DNA of 12,918 nucleotides, taken from an uncultured Ignavibacteriota bacterium (GTDB lineage Bacteria; Bacteroidota; Ignavibacteria; Tepidaquicellales; Tepidaquicellaceae). Below are positions 5,757-12,918 of the stretch, in pieces. Both the position numbers and the translations under genes were made by a program. The first letter of the stretch is position 1. Each line of letters starts with the position of its first letter. The stretch spans positions 1 to 12,918 of the forward strand of contig CALKAJ010000211.1 of the NCBI GenBank assembly GCA_937983305.1. The letters are read 5' to 3'. Below the pieces are notes generated by a model. That model did not search any database. It was not told the origin of the DNA and saw only the letters and a list, made by a program, of their open reading frames with translations.

Positions 5757-6110
5757 CTAATCGTGAGCATTAAACTTCTCGATGGCATTTTTCTCTTCTT
5801 TGTATATTTCAAACAAAAGAGGAAATCCAAGCATATCAAATACATTATAAATTTTATCACTCATCTCACATAGCTTTATATCTCCTTGCTCATTTCGCAT
5901 TTGTTCAATATATGCCATAAAAACTCCAAGCCCGGCACTGCTTATGTAAGATAATTTGTCAAAATTAACGACAACTTTAAAACTTTTTTCATCAATCAGA
6001 CGATTAAATGTTGACTCTAGGCTGCTGGAAGTATGAGCATCAAGAAATCCTTCAAGATGCAATACCTTGATTTGTCCGTTTGATGTTTCTTTAATATTAA
6101 AATCTTCCAT
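5757..6110 (-). CDS. STAS-domain anti-sigma factor antagonist (RsbV/SpoIIAA-like)
   Basis: 117 aa, a single STAS domain. KVLHLEGFLDAHTSSSLE (15-32) forms the first strands, and VVNFDKLSYISSAGLGVF (47-64) holds the phosphorylation loop. By alignment with SpoIIAA (DSSGLG), the phosphoacceptor is Ser58, and the preceding Asp is Ser57 here. The unphosphorylated form would bind the HATPase protein encoded next and release that protein's target; the PP2C phosphatase two genes downstream would reset it. It is the first gene of a tightly packed operon (4-nt and 0-nt gaps). Confidence 0.92.
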   Translation of the reverse strand: MEDFNIKETSNGQIKVLHLEGFLDAHTSSSLESTFNRLIDEKSFKVVVNFDKLSYISSAGLGVFMAYIEQMRNEQGDIKLCEMSDKIYNVFDMLGFPLLFEIYKEEKNAIEKFNAHD

Positions 6111-6170
6111 TTCTAATCTTTAATTGCATGAAAATCAGTAAAATATTGCTCAAAATAAATGATAAATTTC

Positions 6171-6199
6171 ATTATGTATTTTTTATTTATTATACTCAA
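6171..6199 (-). promoter_or_regulatory. Possible sigma-70-type promoter of the partner-switch operon
   Basis: The minus strand has TTGAGT (6199-6194), a 17-nt spacer and CATAAT (6176-6171), about 60 nt before the STAS start codon. Spacing is ideal and each hexamer matches 4-5 of 6 consensus positions. The region is very AT-rich, so this is tentative. Confidence 0.35.
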
Positions 6200-6204
6200 T
6201 ATTT

Positions 6205-6235
6205 TTGAATTTTGTTACATCCATTTGCATAGAAT
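6205..6235 (+). promoter_or_regulatory. Possible promoter of anmK
   Basis: TTGAAT (6205-6210) and TAGAAT (6230-6235) are separated by 19 nt, slightly longer than ideal. If real, transcription would begin around 6241-6243, which excludes the TTG at 6205 as start codon and favours the ATG at 6265. Confidence 0.25.
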
Positions 6236-6264
6236 ATTTTTTTATTATGGTTTATATTCGTTTA

Positions 6265-7449
6265 ATGGAAAATTATCTAAATTCAAATAAAGATACTTCG
6301 AAATTAATAATTGGTACACTTTCCGGTACTTCGGTAGATAGTATTGATATTGTTCTGATAAGAATATCAAAATACGGCATTCAAACTGAACTTGAAGTTA
6401 TAAAATATGCACAATATCCTTTTACAAAGGAAATAAAGAATTTTATACTCAAATGTACTTCTCCTGAACAGTCAAATGTAGCTGATATTTGCAAATTAAA
6501 TTTCATTCTCGGAAGACTATTTTCCGAAAAGATTAATAATTTTATAAAAGAAGCAGGATGTTCGAGTTCCGATATATCATATATAGGGTCTCACGGTCAA
6601 ACGATATATCATGTACCTTCAGATGAAAAATATTTTGGATATAGTGGAAAATCTACATTGCAAATTGCAGACCCTTCCGTTATCGCAAATTTAACCGGTA
6701 TTACTACTGTTGGTGATTTTCGATGTGCAGATATTGCTGTTGAAGGTACGGGAGCTCCTTTAGTACCTTATTTGGATTTTATAATGTTTAATGACCCTGA
6801 TAAAAATAGAATGCTTGTAAATATTGGGGGTATTGCTAATTTAACTTATCTTAAAGCAGATTGTAAAATAGAAGAAGTAATAGCGTTCGACACAGGACCC
6901 GGGAATATGATTATAGACTCTATCACACGTAAACTGTATAATAAGGAATTTGATTTTAACGGAGATATAGCATCGTCAGGAAAATTCTCAAAAGTGTTAT
7001 TTGAATATCTATGCAGCATTGATAATTTTTATAATGCAGATATTCCAAAGTCAACCGGGCGCGAATATTACGGCGATGATTTTGTGAACAGAATATTAGC
7101 ATTCTCGGAAAATATTGAGGCGAGTGATATCATAAATACTGTATCAGAATATACCGTTTATTGTGTCTTTTCAAATTACAAAAATCATATCAATTGTCCC
7201 GGATTTCCTGATGAAATTTTATTAAGCGGAGGAGGAGTATCAAATAACTTCCTTTTTAAAACATTCTCGAAATATTTTAAAGAATCCAAAATACAAATAA
7301 TAAATAAATCAGGAATAACGCCTGACAATAAAGAAGCTGTACTTTTTGCAGTATTAGCTAATGAAACTATGTATGGTAAAAAATCCAACATTAAAAATTC
7401 TACCGGCGCCGCTAAAAATGTAATTTTAGGGAAAATATGTCCGGTTTAA
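6265..7449 (+). CDS. anmK: Anhydro-N-acetylmuramic acid kinase
   Basis: 394 aa from ATG 6265. The in-frame TTG 6205 and ATG 6247 would add residues before the family's usual beginning. It phosphorylates and opens the 1,6-anhydro ring of anhMurNAc to give MurNAc-6-phosphate in cytoplasmic peptidoglycan recycling. Motifs seen in order: IIGTLSGTSVDSID (15-28), the ATP/phosphate motif; GSHGQTIYH (108-116); VGDFRCADIAVEGTGAPLVP (149-168), including Asp156 at the likely catalytic-base position; NIGGIANLTY (186-195); FDTGPGNMIID (208-218); and LLSGGGVSNNFLF near the C-terminus. Length fits the family. The usual GG before the GAPL segment reads EG here. It is transcribed divergently from the partner-switch operon. 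Confidence 0.93.
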   Translation: MENYLNSNKDTSKLIIGTLSGTSVDSIDIVLIRISKYGIQTELEVIKYAQYPFTKEIKNFILKCTSPEQSNVADICKLNFILGRLFSEKINNFIKEAGCSSSDISYIGSHGQTIYHVPSDEKYFGYSGKSTLQIADPSVIANLTGITTVGDFRCADIAVEGTGAPLVPYLDFIMFNDPDKNRMLVNIGGIANLTYLKADCKIEEVIAFDTGPGNMIIDSITRKLYNKEFDFNGDIASSGKFSKVLFEYLCSIDNFYNADIPKSTGREYYGDDFVNRILAFSENIEASDIINTVSEYTVYCVFSNYKNHINCPGFPDEILLSGGGVSNNFLFKTFSKYFKESKIQIINKSGITPDNKEAVLFAVLANETMYGKKSNIKNSTGAAKNVILGKICPV

Positions 7450-7519
7450 ATTCAAAATTTTTGATTAAATTAATTTAGCTTAACAATATTAACAGGTAAT
7501 TATAAAACTTAAAGAAAAA

Positions 7520-8572
7520 ATGAATAATAAAAAAGTTGTCATTACAGGTGGAGCAGGCTTTCTGGCTTACCATATATCGCAAAGGATAAACGAAGTTACA
7601 GATTATAAAAATTCTGTTTTTTTTGATATTGCAGAGTTTCCGGAAGGAGAATATAACAGTGAAATAAATTGTATATACGGAGATGTAAGAAAACCGGAAA
7701 TGATGAAAGAAATTCTAAAAGATGCAAAAATCGTAATTCACTGTGCAGCGGCGTTACCCTTATGGAAGAAAAAAGACATTTTGGAAACAAATGTTGAAGG
7801 AATGAGAATCGTTTGTGAAAATGCTATGCTGAATAATGTTGAAAGATTAATTTTTATTTCTTCCACGGCTGTATATGGTGTGCCGGATATTCATCCTCTT
7901 TATGAACATCACGAGAGGGTTGGAGTGGGTGCTTACGGACAAAGTAAAATATTGGCTGAAGATATTTGCACGGAATATAGAGCAAAAGGCTTGCCCGTTT
8001 GTATCTTAAGACCTAAAAGTTTTATTGGCACTGCACGATTGGGTGTGTTTCAGATTTTATATGATTGGGTAGAAAGTGGTGTAAAAATTCCGATTATTGG
8101 CAATGGAAAGAATTTATATCAGCTTTTTGAAGTAGAAGATCTGGTTGATGCAATTTTCCTCGCTGCTACACTGCCTGTTGAAAAGATTAATGATACTTTT
8201 AATGTCGGTGCGAAAAAATTCGGAACTGTTATGGAAGATGTTGGTTCTCTTTGTAAATATGCAAAATCCGGTTCAAGAGTAATGCCAACTCCTTCCTGGC
8301 TAATAAAACCCTTGCTGAGATTATTTGAAATTCTTAACTTATCGCCCTTGTATAAATGGATTTATGGGACTGCCGATAAAGATTCCTATGTTTCAATTGA
8401 AAAAGCTGAGCAAACACTTGGCTGGAATCCTAAGTATTCAAATTCAGAGGCACTTATTCGTTCGTATCAATGGTATTTGGATAATAAGCATACAATTGCT
8501 GAAGGAACCGGCGTAACTCACAGGATTGCTTGGAAGCAAGGAATATTGAAATTATTTAAAAAAATACTCTAA
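7520..8572 (+). CDS. NAD(P)-dependent epimerase/dehydratase (extended SDR)
   Basis: 350 aa. The Rossmann nucleotide motif TGGAGFLAYHI (9-19) has Ala16 where the third Gly is most common. SSTAVYG (114-120) holds the catalytic Ser/Thr, and YGQSK (Tyr139, Lys143) is the YxxxK pair. The C-terminal half carries the usual substrate-domain features (LRPKSFIGTARLGVF, NVGAKKFGTV). This is an extended, sugar- or steroid-type SDR; the substrate cannot be inferred. It begins 70 nt after anmK and ends 20 nt before the aldehyde dehydrogenase, so the genes are probably co-transcribed. Confidence 0.85.
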   Translation: MNNKKVVITGGAGFLAYHISQRINEVTDYKNSVFFDIAEFPEGEYNSEINCIYGDVRKPEMMKEILKDAKIVIHCAAALPLWKKKDILETNVEGMRIVCENAMLNNVERLIFISSTAVYGVPDIHPLYEHHERVGVGAYGQSKILAEDICTEYRAKGLPVCILRPKSFIGTARLGVFQILYDWVESGVKIPIIGNGKNLYQLFEVEDLVDAIFLAATLPVEKINDTFNVGAKKFGTVMEDVGSLCKYAKSGSRVMPTPSWLIKPLLRLFEILNLSPLYKWIYGTADKDSYVSIEKAEQTLGWNPKYSNSEALIRSYQWYLDNKHTIAEGTGVTHRIAWKQGILKLFKKIL

Positions 8573-8592
8573 TAATATAATCTGCAAATTTA

Positions 8593-9960
8593 ATGCTTCA
8601 TAAGTTTATACTTAATATCAATCCATCAACAGGAGAGGTAATTGAGAAAATTAAGTGTTCTTCTTTTAATGAGATTGCATCTTCGCTGAAACTTGCAAGA
8701 AAGGCTTTCAAGAACTGGTCTGAAACTTCTCTCAAGGCGAAAGTAAATTGTTTTTTAAAAATTAAAAAAGATTTACTTAAAGAAAAGAAAAACCTTGCGG
8801 AATTAGTAACACTTGAAATGGGGAAGCCAATGAAAGATTCAATTAAAGAGATTGAGGATGCAATAAGAAAAATGGAATTCTTGATTTCAATAGTAAAAGA
8901 CGCATTCGAGCCCGTTACGAAAAAACATCAGAATTTAATTTCTGTTATACATTATAATCCTATAGGTATCGCGGCAATTATTACACCTTTCAATTATCCA
9001 GTTGCTACTCCACAGACTTTGTTGAGTAATTCAATTTTAGCCGGAAATTGTGTTATTTTTAAACCTTCCGAAATTACTCCGTTAACCGGTAATCTATTGT
9101 ATTCCATCTATAATAACAACCTTCCCAAAGGTGTTATTAATATCATTCAGGGTTCGGATGAAGTTTTTGATTATCTTATTAACTCGGAGATTGATTTAAT
9201 TGGATTTACCGGAACTTTGAAATTTGGTAAGCGGATTTTAAATGCTTCAGCAAGAAAACTAATAAGGGTCATTTTGGAGCTTGGGGGAAAAGATCCAATG
9301 GTTGTTTGCAAAGATGCTGATATTACAAAAGCGGCAGAATTTGCCGTAAATAATTCATTCTCAAATTCCGGGCAGGATTGTATTTCAGTTGAAAGAATTT
9401 ATGTTGTGACAGAAATTTACAGAAAATTTCTGGATGTTATTCTTAAAAAAGCTAAAGAAATTAAGTGTGGAGATCCCCGGGGAAATGTTCACATTGGACC
9501 GCTTGCAACTGAGAGTATCCGGAATGTGGTTTACAATCAGATTGAAGAAGCAAAAAGAAAAGGGGCAAAAATTTTACTTGGAGGAACAAAACCTGATATG
9601 AAAGGGTATTACATAATGCCAACCGTTATTTCGGAAGTCGGTGATAAAATGGAAATTATGACAATTGAAACTTTTGGACCGGTTATTTGTGTTCAGGAAG
9701 TATCAGATATAGAAGAAGCAATTACTAAATCGAATAATACTCAATATGGATTAGGTGCTACTGTTTGGACGAGAAACCTTAAGAAAGGCATAGAAATATC
9801 CGGGAAAATTCAAGCAGGTATGGTTGGTATAAATGGAAGCGTTAGAGGTGTTCCCGGCACACCCTGGATTGGCATCAAACAAAGCGGTTATAATTATACC
9901 GGTTCAGTTGAAGGACTTAGAAATTTTACAAATATAAAAAAAATATCGTATGAAAAATAA
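8593..9960 (+). CDS. NAD(P)-dependent aldehyde dehydrogenase (succinate-semialdehyde-type family)
   Basis: 455 aa, the normal length for the short bacterial succinate-semialdehyde/glyceraldehyde-type branch. It oxidises an aldehyde to the acid in the cytoplasm. Catalytic residues visible: TPFNYP (Asn134), FKPSE (Lys157, cofactor), FTGT (205-208), LELGGKDP (general base Glu229) and GQDC (nucleophile Cys263). ETFGPV and the later GSVRGVPGTPW give the C-terminal signature. All active-site positions are intact. The substrate is not determined. The neighbouring SDR might supply the aldehyde, but nothing in the sequence proves it. The 3' end overlaps the next gene by 11 nt. Confidence 0.93.
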   Translation: MLHKFILNINPSTGEVIEKIKCSSFNEIASSLKLARKAFKNWSETSLKAKVNCFLKIKKDLLKEKKNLAELVTLEMGKPMKDSIKEIEDAIRKMEFLISIVKDAFEPVTKKHQNLISVIHYNPIGIAAIITPFNYPVATPQTLLSNSILAGNCVIFKPSEITPLTGNLLYSIYNNNLPKGVINIIQGSDEVFDYLINSEIDLIGFTGTLKFGKRILNASARKLIRVILELGGKDPMVVCKDADITKAAEFAVNNSFSNSGQDCISVERIYVVTEIYRKFLDVILKKAKEIKCGDPRGNVHIGPLATESIRNVVYNQIEEAKRKGAKILLGGTKPDMKGYYIMPTVISEVGDKMEIMTIETFGPVICVQEVSDIEEAITKSNNTQYGLGATVWTRNLKKGIEISGKIQAGMVGINGSVRGVPGTPWIGIKQSGYNYTGSVEGLRNFTNIKKISYEK

Positions 9961-10666
9961 ATATTTATTTCTTGTTGCGTTTTTATTGTTACTGCCATAT
10001 TATAGTACTTTTGGGCAATCAAATTATGCATTATATAATGAGCGTATTTTTGATTCTACTCCGGGCGGAAGAGTTATTATTGACGTAAACTATCCTTTGA
10101 TTAAAAATATTCAGGATATTTCCGAGCAACAGAAATTTAACCAATATATAGAAGATATTATTAAAACCGAAGTCAATACTTTCAAAGAAATGGTTGACAC
10201 TAGTTTTTTACCATACCCTGAAATGAGATTTAGTTTTGATATTGATTATTCTGTTCTTTATCAGGAAAATGATTTCTTAAGTATATTATTTTACACCTAT
10301 GCTTATACAGGAGGAGCTCATGGAATGCCCTACGTATTTAATATTAATTACGATTTTATAGCAAAAGAAAATGTTAATCTCTCTGAAGTATTTAAAGGCA
10401 GTTATCTGGAGATATTATCAAATTCATCTCGAACTCAATTGATAGAAAATGGATTTGATGACGATGAATGGCTAAGAGAGGGTACAAGTGCAGTTAAACC
10501 TGAGAACTTTTCAGCGTGGGGTTTTAACGGAAAAGAAATTGTAATTATTTTTCAGGCTTATCAAGTCGGTCCCTATGCAATTGGGATGCCTGAAGTATCT
10601 ATACCAATTGAAAAATTCAAAGGTTTCATCAGAAGTGAAGGAGTTCTCGAGAAATTTGCAAGGTAG
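9950..10666 (+). CDS. Secreted DUF4163/DUF3298 (RsiV/PdaC-like) domain protein
   Basis: 238 aa. Residues 1-23 are a signal peptide (MKNK, a hydrophobic run, then STFGQ|SN). The body has the pattern of the paired DUF4163-DUF3298 domains found in the RsiV anti-sigma factor ectodomain and in deacetylase PdaC. YAYTGGAHGMPY marks the junction, and FQAYQVGPYAIGMPEVSIPI marks the C-terminal domain. In RsiV this module binds lysozyme. Here there is no membrane anchor or sigma-binding part, so it is a free or surface-attached envelope protein of unknown role. The start overlaps the aldehyde dehydrogenase stop by 11 nt, and the stop lies 2 nt from the mutL stop on the other strand. Confidence 0.78.
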   Translation: MKNKYLFLVAFLLLLPYYSTFGQSNYALYNERIFDSTPGGRVIIDVNYPLIKNIQDISEQQKFNQYIEDIIKTEVNTFKEMVDTSFLPYPEMRFSFDIDYSVLYQENDFLSILFYTYAYTGGAHGMPYVFNINYDFIAKENVNLSEVFKGSYLEILSNSSRTQLIENGFDDDEWLREGTSAVKPENFSAWGFNGKEIVIIFQAYQVGPYAIGMPEVSIPIEKFKGFIRSEGVLEKFAR

Positions 10667-10668
10667 TT

Positions 10669-12483
10669 TTATCTGCTGAATCTTTTATCAAGTTCTTCGG
10701 TAGTTATTCGGATTAGTGTCGGTCTGCCATGCGGGCATACATAGGGCATGTTTGTATTAAATAGATTATCAATCAAAGTCAGCATTTCTTTGTTTGATAG
10801 TTTATCTCCCGATTTAACTGCGCTCCTGCAAGCAAATGATTTGGCAAGATTATCCCGTTTTTCCAGTTTTAGTTTTAATTCGTATTCTTTAAACTGCTCT
10901 ATCAATTCGGTTAGAATTTTATTTTCATCGCCAATTTTAACATCGGAAGGAACACCAAATAGTTCAATGAAATCATCTCCCAATTCTTTGAAATTAAATC
11001 CTAAATCGTAAAGTTCATTTTTCAGATTTATTGCAATATTATAATCCAGATTTGATAGTTTTAACTTAAGTGGAATTAAAAGCTGTTGAGAAAATGATGA
11101 ATGTGATTCGAGTATTGTAACAGCTTTTTCATATAATATTCTCTCGTGTGCAGCATGCTGGTCAATAATCATCAGCCCGGTTTCAGTGTTACAGATAATG
11201 TATTTATTATGAAACTGCCAAACTTCAAAACCTTCGGATTCGGTTTTACTTGTATGTTCAAAAATCTTTGCTTGAGGTTTTTCTTCTGAAAGCGGTATTA
11301 TGTTTGCGATTTTAGGTCTTCTTTCTGATTCGAAAGAAAATCCCTTGGCGTTGTATTCATAATTATTCTCATGCTTAAATCCTGATTTAATTTCAGAGTC
11401 ATTATTATATGAATTATCCGGTTTGTGATAAAATCTCTCCGGCTCTCCCGGAAGATTAATTGTATTCTCGAATCCTAAATCAAAATGTATCTCAGCTTTT
11501 CCGAGAGCATTTTTTAATGTATGTCTTATTAAACCAAAAACCGCACCTTCATCCTCAAATTTAACTTCCATTTTGGAAGGGTGCACATTAACATCAACTT
11601 TATGAGGGTCTGTATCAATAAACAGAAAAAATGAAGGATAATCGCCTTTGGCAACCAAATGTTCATAAGAAGAGAAAACTGCAAAATTTAGATTTTTATT
11701 TGAAAAAAACCTTCCATTCAAATAAAAATATTGGTCTTGTTTTGCTTTTTTGGTGAAACCCGGTTTAGAAATAAATCCGTTTAATTGTATTATATTATTT
11801 CCACCTTCAATTTTAATAAGATTATTTCCCGACAAAGTAGGGAAAATATCTGAAATTCTGCTTAGTAAATCTGAAGGTCTCAAATCCAGAATTTTATCAT
11901 CGGAATTGAAGAATTGGAAACTCATACCGGGATTGGAAATAGCCAATCTGATAAATGTTTCATAAATGTGCTTAAATTCAGTCGGATTAGATTTTAAAAA
12001 ATTTCTTCTTCCGGGAGTATTGTAAAATAAATTTTTAACAGCAATTGAAGTACCTTTTTCAGAATTAATTTTAGAAATGTTTGTAGTTATATTGCCTTCA
12101 ATACTAATTAATGTACCTAATTCATCCTCAGCGGTCTTAGTTTTCAATTCAACCTGCGATATAGATGCTATTGAAGCTAATGCCTCACCACGAAAACCTA
12201 ACGTTCTTATATTATCAAGGTCATCAAAAGTAAAAACTTTGCTGGATGAGTGCCTTTCAAATGATAATTCGGCATCTTCCTGATTCATTCCGGTGCCATT
12301 GTCAATCACCTGAATTAAAGTTTTCCCCGAATCTTTAATTATTAAGGTTATTTCTGTTGCACCTGCATCAATTGAATTCTCAATTAGTTCTTTTACAACC
12401 GAATCGGGTCTGTTTACAACCTCTCCGGCAGCAATCCTGTTTGCGAGTGCCTGAGGCATAATTTTTATTCTGTTGCTACTCAT
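10669..12483 (-). CDS. mutL: DNA mismatch repair protein MutL, endonuclease-competent type
   Basis: 604 aa from ATG 12483; longer readings would run far into ftsY. The N-terminal GHKL ATPase domain has KELIENSIDAGA (Glu32 and Asn36), DNGTGM (Asp61), and TLGFRGEALASI. The variable linker is roughly 330-430. The C-terminal domain carries the metal-dependent nicking motif DQHA-x2-E-x4-E (DQHAAHERILYE) plus ACRSAVK and CPHGRP. This is the MutH-independent nicking MutL found in most bacteria. It acts with MutS, and normally with the beta clamp, to incise the daughter strand. It overlaps ftsY by 8 nt (GATGAGTAG), suggesting translational coupling. Confidence 0.96.
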   Translation of the reverse strand: MSSNRIKIMPQALANRIAAGEVVNRPDSVVKELIENSIDAGATEITLIIKDSGKTLIQVIDNGTGMNQEDAELSFERHSSSKVFTFDDLDNIRTLGFRGEALASIASISQVELKTKTAEDELGTLISIEGNITTNISKINSEKGTSIAVKNLFYNTPGRRNFLKSNPTEFKHIYETFIRLAISNPGMSFQFFNSDDKILDLRPSDLLSRISDIFPTLSGNNLIKIEGGNNIIQLNGFISKPGFTKKAKQDQYFYLNGRFFSNKNLNFAVFSSYEHLVAKGDYPSFFLFIDTDPHKVDVNVHPSKMEVKFEDEGAVFGLIRHTLKNALGKAEIHFDLGFENTINLPGEPERFYHKPDNSYNNDSEIKSGFKHENNYEYNAKGFSFESERRPKIANIIPLSEEKPQAKIFEHTSKTESEGFEVWQFHNKYIICNTETGLMIIDQHAAHERILYEKAVTILESHSSFSQQLLIPLKLKLSNLDYNIAINLKNELYDLGFNFKELGDDFIELFGVPSDVKIGDENKILTELIEQFKEYELKLKLEKRDNLAKSFACRSAVKSGDKLSNKEMLTLIDNLFNTNMPYVCPHGRPTLIRITTEELDKRFSR

Positions 12484-12918
12484 CGGCAAATAGTGCTTCT
12501 GCAAATTTTTTACTTTCAAATGGTTGCAAATCATCAATTTGTTCGCCAACCCCTATAAACCTCACAGGTATTCTAAGTTCACTGTTAATTTTTAAGATTA
12601 TTCCTCCTTTAGCAGTTCCGTCGAGCTTAGTTAAAATAATTCCGGTTAATTTTCCTAATGCATTTGAAAATTCTTTAGCCTGATTTAAACCATTCTGGCC
12701 TGTTGTAGCATCAATTACAAGAAATATTTCATCCGGAGTTTCCGGAATTACTTTTTGCATTACCCGTTTAATTTTTTTAAGTTCTTCCATTAAATGGCTT
12801 TTGTTATGAAGTCTTCCTGCAGTATCAATAATAACTATATCTTTCTTTTCTTTTAATCCGACACTTACTGTTTCAAAAGCAATTGAAGCAGGATCTTTCG
12901 CGTTTGTGCTTTGAATGA
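12476..12918 (-). CDS. ftsY: Signal recognition particle receptor FtsY (C-terminal GTPase part, 5' end outside window)
   Basis: The frame is open to the right edge of the window; the visible 146 codons are the end of the NG domain. Motifs: DIVIIDTAGRLHNKSHLMEEL (G3, DTAGR), ILTKLDGTAKGG (G4, TKLDG) and IPVRFIGVGEQIDDLQPF (G5). The protein ends shortly after FAEALF, as FtsY does. Ffh would continue into an M domain. FtsY docks ribosome-SRP complexes at the membrane for co-translational insertion. The ATG at 12790 is internal. Downstream mutL overlaps its stop codon. Confidence 0.96.
   Translation of the reverse strand, partial: IQSTNAKDPASIAFETVSVGLKEKKDIVIIDTAGRLHNKSHLMEELKKIKRVMQKVIPETPDEIFLVIDATTGQNGLNQAKEFSNALGKLTGIILTKLDGTAKGGIILKINSELRIPVRFIGVGEQIDDLQPFESKKFAEALFADE

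Noticed and set aside
5753..5860. A longer HATPase protein starting at 5860
   Set aside because: The extra residues are the out-of-frame 3' end of the STAS gene; starting at 5752 gives the normal family length and a 4-nt intergenic gap.
7450..7519. Search for a promoter or small gene between anmK and the epimerase
   Set aside because: Only poor -10 matches and no ORF with a ribosome-binding site were found; the spacer is plain AT-rich sequence.
12484..12549. A longer MutL starting at 12549
   Set aside because: The extra 22 residues read through the end of ftsY in another frame, and the family's conserved beginning (IKIMPQALANRIAAGEVV) starts just after ATG 12483.

Overview
The window is AT-rich, densely coded chromosomal DNA of housekeeping character. 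The gene content (endonuclease-type MutL, AnmK, lone S18, Spy-like and RsiV-like secreted proteins, GAF-PP2C partner-switch operon) suggests a Bacteroidota/Chlorobiota-type bacterium, perhaps of the Ignavibacteria group. That placement is an inference from style and content, not a marker-based assignment. No mobile element, CRISPR array or prophage gene was seen.

Layout. 1-1143 (+) is the body of a PLP-dependent class V aminotransferase whose start lies left of the window. It converges on a tRNA-Ser(GCU) gene (1157-1243, -) across a bidirectional hairpin. Next come a small secreted Spy/CpxP-like protein (1361-1792, -), a lone ribosomal protein S18 gene (1957-2244, +) with its own terminator, and a secreted staphylococcal-type nuclease with an added OB-fold-like domain (2316-3326, +). 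From 6110 down to 3605 (-) lies a compact three-gene partner-switching operon: STAS antagonist, HATPase-type anti-sigma/kinase-like protein, and GAF-GAF-SpoIIE/PP2C phosphatase. Divergent from it are anmK (6265-7449, +), an NAD-dependent epimerase/dehydratase, an aldehyde dehydrogenase, and a secreted DUF4163/DUF3298-type protein. The right end carries mutL and the 3' part of ftsY (-), overlapping by 8 nt.

The most interesting stretch is 3332-3603. It holds a 40-codon, single-membrane-span ORF (3332-3454, -) with a strong Shine-Dalgarno sequence. Upstream is a textbook sigma-54 (-24/-12) promoter (TTTGGCACAGGATTTGCA, GG-N10-GC), and further upstream are two tandem TCTCA-N3-TGAGA palindromes 19 bp apart, centred about 84 and 103 bp before the predicted start site. 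That is the architecture of an enhancer-activated RpoN promoter, here serving one tiny membrane protein with no recognised function.

How the genes work together: the STAS/HATPase/PP2C operon should sense a signal through its GAF domains and dephosphorylate the STAS protein to release a partner, but no sigma factor is adjacent. The HATPase protein also has Tyr in place of the usual adenine-contacting Asp of its G1 box. anmK (cell-wall recycling), the epimerase, the aldehyde dehydrogenase and the secreted protein lie in one direction with short gaps and may be co-transcribed, although their functions are not obviously linked.
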